A stretch of 64,000 nucleotides of DNA. It comes from Hofstenia miamia. Taxonomy: Eukaryota > Xenacoelomorpha > Acoela. The DNA is taken from the NCBI GenBank assembly GCA_004352715.1, contig SCFE01000009.1:220538-284537 (forward strand), given 5' to 3'. The translations under genes and the position numbers were made by a program. The notes below the pieces were generated by a model. It had not been told where the DNA came from. It ran no database searches and saw nothing but the letters and a program-made list of their open reading frames with translations. Shown here piece after piece: positions 57,900 through 64,000 of the stretch (its first letter is position 1; each line of letters starts with the position of its first letter).

Positions 57900-58260
57900 A
57901 TATGACAAGAACTTGCTAACGAGCTGAGCTTCTAACGAGCGAGCCGTGGCAAGTCGACCTTGGGCACTGCATTGGATATACATACATAGAGCCCAAAAAC
58001 GAGCCTTTATTAAGCCAACAAATTTATAGTTGTTTCTTATTTTGTTCATGCAGGTTTTTCCTAATTTTTCATTCAATATAGCTTTTCTTATAATTTTTTA
58101 AAATGTTTATTGAATAATAGTAAGAGCTGTGTACAAAATTATGGGAGCGCAATATTTTTAAGAAAATATCCAGCTGAAACGAGCCTCATTGAATGGCTCT
58201 ATGTGGTGAGCCGAACCGAGCTGAAAATTTCTGCTCATTCTGCTTGACATGACTATCACA
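57900..58260 (+). repeat. Dispersed repeat family 3, copy 2 (CGAGC motif)
   Basis: Pairs with 49185-49520. CGAGCTGAGC, AACGAGCGAGCCG and, at the right end, GAGCCGAACCGAGCTG form motif clusters at both ends around an AT-rich middle. Confidence 0.62.
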
Positions 58261-58554
58261 ACAGAGTATATTTTAGTTTATGTGTATGACTAAGAAATAC
58301 GCAGGCTGCATTTTAATATTCAGAATAATATGACTTGTGAAAAGGTCGTTATTCATTTCTTAAAACTAAAGTAGATTTATGTGGAGAATCTGTGTTAATC
58401 AATTAATTAAGAGCTGTGTTATGGCCATTGGCATATGTATTCAACTTCTTGCAACATTTTGCATAGCGGCGCTGCGAATGAGGAATGAATTTTGAAGATC
58501 TTATTACGAATTAGTAGCAAAAAATTGTTACGAAAAAATATAGTGAAGTTGAAA

Positions 58555-58926
58555 ATTTCTTAACGAATTATTAATATTTTGTATGATATAACGCATTTCT
58601 TTTTTATTATAATGATGATGATATATATTATTCCTTCCCTCTCAATGGTGCACATTGGTATGACTCACTAGCTTCCTCGTCGTATCTGGCTGTTTCTAGC
58701 AACCCAATTTGGCAATAGTAATTTCTCCAANNNNNNNNNNNNNNNNNNNNATTTCTTAACGAATTATTAATATTTTGTATGATATAACGCATTTCTTTTT
58801 TATTATAATGATGATGATATATATTATTCCTTCCCTCTCAATGGTGCACATTGGTATGACTCACTAGCTTCCTCGTCGTATCTGGCTGTTTCTAGCAACC
58901 CAATTTGGCAATAGTAATTTCTCCAA
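58555..58926. repeat. 176-bp exact duplication flanking a 20-N gap
   Basis: 58555-58730 and 58751-58926 read identically on each side of N at 58731-58750. Likely unmerged contig overlap; the true locus probably carries one copy. Confidence 0.9.
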
Positions 58927-59600
58927 GCAGCCCTTACGCAACCTGCTTACTTATCTTAATGCTGCAGCGACTATTTCAACTTTCGTCATCGTCCACAATT
59001 TCTCTATTTTCTCTGCTAACTTCCTGTACTTGTCCATCTTATCTTCTCCTTCATTCTGCATATTTGTCCTTTGAAACTGCAATGTATAATGCTGTTTCTA
59101 TTCCTTCTTATCTATCAGTATTGCGTCTGTCCTCTTTGCTACAATCACCTTACGTTTCACAATGTTGAAATCCCCTGTTTCTTAACCCTCTTATTCTCCA
59201 TGACACCTTGTGTCAGTTATCTTCTGTGCTAAGCCCTACACTCGTCCTTCATTGCCTTACTTGAACTGATCTTCCTAATCTGCAGACTGATCTTAGCCAC
59301 TATATTCTCAATTTTTTTTCTAATGTTGGCTTTCTATCACCTTTAGCTATCTGCCTTCTTTTGTTCTTCCTATCCATTCAACACCTCCCATGTGCCTGCA
59401 TGCACTGCCCTGTTCACTTTTGCTATCCTCTTGGTTTCTATCCTCTCGAAAGCATGGCTAGTTATTTCTTTTCCTATTTTTTGGGAATTAGCCTAATTTT
59501 CCACCTAATTCTAAACTAGCTCTTCTTTGATTGCTGCTTTAGTTTTCAGATCTACTGGTTCTGCTGCTACTGTTACTGCGTACACAACTTAAACTTCCAT
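58610..59600 (-). pseudogene. Possible LINE 3' fragment, minus strand
   Basis: Minus-strand frames give NRAVHAGTWEVLNG (near 59390), a DKYAE...DKYRKLAEKIEKLW-like charged stretch (near 59050) and a tail of ATCATCATTATAATAA (58795-58815). The charged KY..L..EI..LW stretch is reminiscent of the region before the VPVVVGALG block in the LINE tails at 53.4-54.2 kb, but that block is not intact. Class is tentative. Composition (CT-rich on the plus strand) differs sharply from the flanks. Confidence 0.38.
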
Positions 59601-60149
59601 TTGTTTAACATGGTTAATTTCATTTTCTACACTACATTAATCTAACTACAGTTTTCTTACCTGAACTGGGAGCCTTTCTTCAATCATCTGCTGTTAATAC
59701 TTACTTCCATTTCCCAACATTTTATTGTTGTAACCCATTTCATCGGGTCTACTTCTTCTATAATATTCCAATGCAATTGTGTCTGTTCTTCTACATGCTT
59801 ATGACGGTGTCCTTTCTTGTGTACTTATTATATAGTGTCACTTGTTGAGTCCACCACCCGATTGTGTGGGATTGTTAGCAACTTGTGATCATCAAATCCC
59901 GGCCGAAAACTGAGGTCCTTTGATTATTCATGGCATGTTCTCACATTGCCCACGGAAGTTGTTAATCAAGGCTTTATTTGAAGAAAGACAAATAAATATG
60001 TACATAACTTCGGAACACATTTTATCAAAATACCGATATAGATTTTGTCCTCGTTAGAAGACAAGTAATGCAATATTATCAATTATGTAAAAAGATTAAA
60101 TATTCTAAAAAATTAGTTTAGCTGCACAGACCTAATTGATTTAACTAAA

Positions 60150-60420
60150 TATTTTACATTATGAAGTTCAAATTAGGGTTTTGATTGCAATTCACGTCTA
60201 TGAACTTTTAAGAGATCAAAAACAGTGTGTAGTTTTAAATGGGACAGCTCTAGGGCCAAGTATATCTTCTCCTTATGTCAACTATATTATGAGAAAAGTC
60301 AATAATTTTCAAATTTACCAACATGGAAATGACACATGTTTAATAACAATACCTGAAAATACCTTTAAAGAAGCCACAATCTACAATCCAACCAACTATA
60401 AAAAATTGTGATTAGCTGAA
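60150..60420 (+). pseudogene. Reverse transcriptase fragment (LINE)
   Basis: The plus-strand frame 60181-60411 contains VVLNGTALGPSISSPYVNYI followed by NNFQIYQHGNDTCLIT. This parallels the RT motifs GVPQG(T/S)xLGPLLFxxYVN and FQIYQYADDT. The catalytic YADD reads HGND, so the copy is dead. No further RT blocks were found on either side. Confidence 0.6.
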
Positions 60421-60708
60421 ATTGCAACGAAAATTTTCATTACATTAAAATTTATTTTTATCCGTTTCCTGAAAAATATATCTCAATATTTTTGTCCAAA
60501 AATTTTTTATGGAAATTTTTTCAGAGGGTAGTACTAACATATTTTTATACTGGAATCTTTTTATTGAGCTCATATTATTCATTTTTGTTAGAATTTGGGT
60601 AGCACAGTAAGAATAAAGCTATCTTGCAGTGCAACTGTATCACAGCTAAAAAACAGGACAAAATTGCATTGATTTATTTAGTGGCGGCGGAGCGAATTTT
60701 CCTTAGGC

Positions 60709-61493
60709 GGGAATTCCAGGAATTTTACCAAGTTTCAAGGAGATAGCATAAAACACGCTTTAGACAAGTTACTGTTCCCAAACTTTTGGCCAGTACTGTA
60801 TTATTGACATAATATTTTTGAGCTATAAGCTTTTAAAATTTTTATGGGGGTCATAAAAATTGTTTAAAAATCATTGGGTTGTTTAGACTTAAAAAGTTAA
60901 GAAAAATCAAACGATTAGTAGCATAACTGGAGTCAATGCAATTTATTGCACAAAATGATAAGCATCACAAACTACAAATTACAATAATAAAAAATTTATA
61001 AATAATACTATAATGTAAGTGTTTGTGTTCTTGTTTATCTGTGGGCCAAATGTGATGTTTTTAAAGCGCGAAGTGTGGTACTATCTCTTATTATTTTACT
61101 GTTTTGAAAAAATCTTAACTTTTTTCCAAAATGTTTATGATCGGGATTCGTAATCGAGTTTATTCCAGAGCTAGATTGTGCTATGATGAATGACATTAAA
61201 CATTTTTTAAATTCATATCAATTTGTGTGAGCGAATATTTACCTTAAATAGCAATTAGAAAACACTAATGGTGGACACTTTAATTTACATTTAACGGTTA
61301 AACGAAGTGTGATGTAATTTTGTTACCCCAACAACAACTAGAATAGGATTTTGAGCTAGTCTAAACAATCCAATGATTTTAAACAATTTTTATGATCCCA
61401 TAAAAATTTTAAAAGCTTATGGCTCAAAAATATTTTGTCTAAAGCGTGTTTTATGCTATCTCCTTGAAACTTGGTACAATTCCTGGAATTCCC
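60709..61493. repeat. Large inverted repeat (two arms of about 135-180 bp)
   Basis: Left 60709-60767 is the reverse complement of right 61435-61493 (GGGAATTCCAGGAATT..., AGCATAAAACACGCTTT). Left 60811-60888 is the reverse complement of right 61359-61434 (GAGCTATAAGCTTTTAAAAT, TTTTTATG). The left arm alone contains a 43-bp insert, 60768-60810, with CCCAAACTTTTGGCCAGTACTGTA, the tip of a Tc1 terminal repeat. The spacer is about 470 bp. Confidence 0.82.
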
Positions 61494-62394
61494 AATTTTT
61501 TCTTAGAATTTACAACAAATTCATTTAGCCAATCAAATTAACACAACTTTAGATTTACATACAGTACATTTTCACTGAAAAAGCACTATCATTATAGTTT
61601 GAAATATGGTCCGTGGTAGTGAAATTTCACCAACAAAGCGTGCTCAAATTCATATCTTGTACGAGGAGGGGCACAATAACGCGCTATAGCTGTTAGAATG
61701 GGCGTGGCCGTATCTTCGGACACACGTTTGATGACCAAGAAACCAAAAATTCAACACACGTTACACGCAACAATCTGTCTGCTCAACACCTTCTGTGATG
61801 ATTTGGGGTGCTATAACTGCAAATGGGCGTGCTGGTCTGCATTTTGTTCCTCACAACGAGACAGTCACAGCCAAGGCCTACCTCAAAATAATTCAGGAGA
61901 AAGTTGCCATGTTTATGCAGCTTCGCTGAACATCTGTACTACAACAAGATGGTGCTCCTTGCCACAGAGCCAAAGTTATGAAATAGTGGATTGCATCACA
62001 AGACTTTTGGCTGCTTGAGAACTGACCGGAAAACTCCCCAAACCTCAACGTCATAGAAAATTGCTGGCATCACATCAAAAACTGTCTGAGGAAGCGCCAA
62101 TGCACATCACTCGACGATCTGAAGGAGCAAATTAAAGTGGTATGGTGCACAGAGATTACTGATGATTATTGTAGAAAGCTGGTCGAGTCAATGTCAAATC
62201 GCATTGGTGCGCCAATAATAGTGGACATACAAAATATTAGTGAGTTTTTTTGAATTAACTATTTATTTCTAAACGGTGTTATCATATTGTTTCTACATTG
62301 TATTATTATATTGTTTCTACATTGCGTTTTTTAGTTTAAAATACAAAAATTTCTAAATTTGGAAAGTGTTCCCAAACTTGTGCCCAGTACTGTA
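61435..62394 (+). pseudogene. Tc1 transposase relic with right terminal repeat
   Basis: The plus strand starts MVRGSEISPTKRAQIHILYE at about 61606 (N-terminal helix-turn-helix). After a large deletion it continues SVMIWGAITANGRAGLHF, ETVTAKAYLKIIQEKV, LQQDGAPCHRAK (second catalytic Asp), SPNLNVIENCWHHIK (catalytic Glu) and SLDDLKEQIKVVW. Stops and a shift interrupt it; the segment with the first catalytic Asp is deleted. The right terminus at 62369-62394 reads GTTCCCAAACTTGTGCCCAG followed by TACTGTA. The left terminus is missing here but is found inverted at 60768-60801. Confidence 0.88.
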
Positions 62395-62890
62395 AATCTA
62401 AAAACACCACGTGATAGAAAGGAGTCTCCTCTTTCTTTTCGCTCCAACTCGGCGATACGTCCTTGTCTTATCGAGCCCGGGACTTCTGAATTTGCACACG
62501 GCCCGTCTCATAGGTTTGGAATATCTTAGCACATATCAATCAACAGTAAAAGATCTTTTTTGCTTCCATGAGCTCAAAACCTTATAAATACATATCTAGA
62601 TAACTTAAGTCATTTTCAAAAATTTGAAATTTTAAAGGAAAACTTTTCAACAACCTCAATAACAGCAATACGGTTTTATAGGAATTTTCAACATTGCATT
62701 AAAGTATGTTCCCCAATTGACATACCCATACCTCAAAATCTTCAAATTTGCTAATAGACTTGGAGACAATTCTTTGTAAATGTGGAAAACGGTTTGTCCT
62801 TTGAAACGGACGCCAGGCTGCTTAGGGTTAAATGACAAACGCCCCTAGAGAATCTCATACTCTACATTTTATTAGAAAATATATCTACAA
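62395..62890. repeat. Dispersed repeat family 1, copy 6
   Basis: Begins flush with the Tc1 right end with CTAAAAACACCACGTGATAG and CTCCTCTTTCTTTTCG, as in copy 3, and contains the block 62490-62675 shared with copy 1. The minus-strand frame 62838-62656 lies in it and has no known motif. Confidence 0.65.
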
Positions 62891-62899
62891 ATATTTAAG

Positions 62900-63127
62900 T
62901 AAATGTAGATGTCGTATGCAATTTAATTTTTACAAATGTACCGTTTTAATTTGAAACTTTGGGGGAAGATTGTACATTGAGGAATAAAAGAGCACATAAA
63001 TGGTAGCCTCTGCACTGCAAATATAATAACATCTGCATGAAAGATATGTTATTCAAAAATGGCTCAAGCAGTAAGTCTAAGGAAAAATAGAATTAAAATT
63101 AACATTTACGTCGCATAAAGCATCTAC

Positions 63128-63169
<42 letters not shown>

Positions 63170-63660
63170 TCAATGGGTATATGTAAATTTGCTTTGAAAC
63201 TAACAAATCATGCACTGCATTATGTCTCTAATGATAGCTCGTTTAGTACTTGTAATCACTAATTGACGTTTCAGAGAAATGAAGACGACTATAAATTACA
63301 GCCAAGGAGAGATAAAATTAGAAATTAAATAAACAATTGTTCTTAATGCCTATTTCAAATTTCGTATCAAATGACTGCGAGAACAAGCGTCTAGAAAAAT
63401 ATGTGAATTTAAGGAAGTGATTTGAAAGTCATTTAAATATCAGCTGAAGAATAGCGACTGTTAATTTCTGGTTGAGAAATAAATATATAATTTAATGAGG
63501 ACTATAATTGGTAACTGTTTGCAGCTAACAACTATTGCAGAAGTTGATTAAAACTACATTATGCAACTTGGGGAATAAATTATATTATAATTTATTTCCT
63601 TTATGAAAAACTCGTTGTCTTCGCTTGGATGAAATATTGTTAACAGTGTTACAAAATATT
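62900..63660. other. No gene seen; (TA)n at 63127-63166
   Basis: AT-rich sequence upstream of the last candidate exon, including one long TA microsatellite. Confidence 0.45.
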
Positions 63661-63671
63661 TCTTAGTCGTA

Positions 63672-63822
63672 ATGAATGAAAAAGTGTCTGTGCTATCTAA
63701 AGAAGTTTCCACCTACAAAAAATTTTCTCTCCGGGAATTTTCCTTCCTTGTTTTTGGATCAGTTGTTATGGTAACAGCAACAATGGTGTTTTTCTGCATT
63801 CTATGGAAGGTTGTGCAGAACA
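63672..63822 (+). CDS. Candidate first exon of a single-span membrane protein
   Basis: ATG at 63672 opens a 55-codon frame. A short charged N terminus (MNEKVSVLSKEVSTYKKF) is followed by a strong hydrophobic span (FLVFGSVVMVTATMVFFCIL) and WKVVQN. A donor, GTAAAT, at 63823 comes right after the span, so the exon would end in phase 1; reading on, a stop follows at 63837. The layout (short basic tail, one span, then splice) repeats that of exon 1 of the granulin-like gene at 42815, although the sequences are not similar and the phase differs. Downstream exons would lie beyond the window. It could also be a chance frame. Confidence 0.42.
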
Positions 63823-64000
63823 GTAAATACTCATTTTAACTTTCTATTTTTGTATGAACTCATTTCTTGTTGACGAAAACATATTACAAATGGCAAAGAC
63901 TATTCTATTTATGTATTTTTGGAGGAAATCAAAGAACGTTTTGCTTTATGTGTTTTCCAAATTACACACATACTAATTTGGAAACCTGTAAGCTTGCAAA

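Overview
The window is nuclear DNA of an animal, most likely an AT-rich invertebrate. The reasons are spliceosomal introns with GT..AG borders (some over 5 kb), AATAAA polyadenylation signals, long (TA)n microsatellites, and a dense mix of decayed Tc1/mariner, hAT, piggyBac, Mutator-like, Penelope and non-LTR elements. I cannot name the phylum from the sequence alone. No operons, tRNA, rRNA or CRISPR array were seen. Several N gaps are scaffold gaps, and four carry the same sequence on both sides, so local lengths around them are unreliable.

Host genes are sparse. (1) The 3' end of a plus-strand gene with a proline-rich tail: a 63-nt exon at 7874-7936 and a last exon at 12944-13035, with a phase-compatible candidate upstream exon at 2295-2357. 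Its introns hold most of the transposons in the first 13 kb. (2) A complete, uninterrupted 689-aa SLC6 sodium-coupled transporter on the minus strand (30302-32371), closest in appearance to the B0AT-like neutral amino-acid transporters. (3) A two-exon plus-strand gene (42815-43131 joined to 45469-45682) encoding a 176-aa type II membrane protein with a 14-cysteine, granulin-like ectodomain; it has a TATA box and a polyA signal. (4) A possible first exon of another single-span membrane protein at 63672-63822, running off the right edge. Minus-strand ORFs inside the intron of gene 3 may be a nested gene or a pseudogene.

Mobile elements, left to right: decayed mariner (304-1351); two direct Tc1-like copies (2501-3183 and 3314-4440) plus a third fragment (8975-9044); an intron-containing CGGBP1-like hAT relic (5990-7430); an hAT-type MITE with exact 8-bp target duplication (10472-10896); a Tc1/mariner-type MITE (14463-14921); piggyBac relic (18050-18850); CR1/L2-like LINE (19700-20500) abutting a Penelope GIY-YIG fragment (20487-20710); another LINE (about 21260-24660) that has taken two different hAT MITEs; a GC-rich MITE (41839-42126); a 1.8-kb hAT-like element (35478-37259); a Mutator-like transposase relic (38830-39510); a LINE endonuclease fragment (39718-39942); clustered MITEs at 48.3-52.3 kb; two tandem LINE 3' tails (53405-54183); and a Tc1 relic with an inverted duplication of its end (60709-62394).

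The standout themes are the membrane-tethered granulin-like gene, and a set of hAT-type non-autonomous elements that share architecture (about 0.3-0.7 kb, short TIRs, 8-bp duplications) but each carry a different short subterminal motif array.
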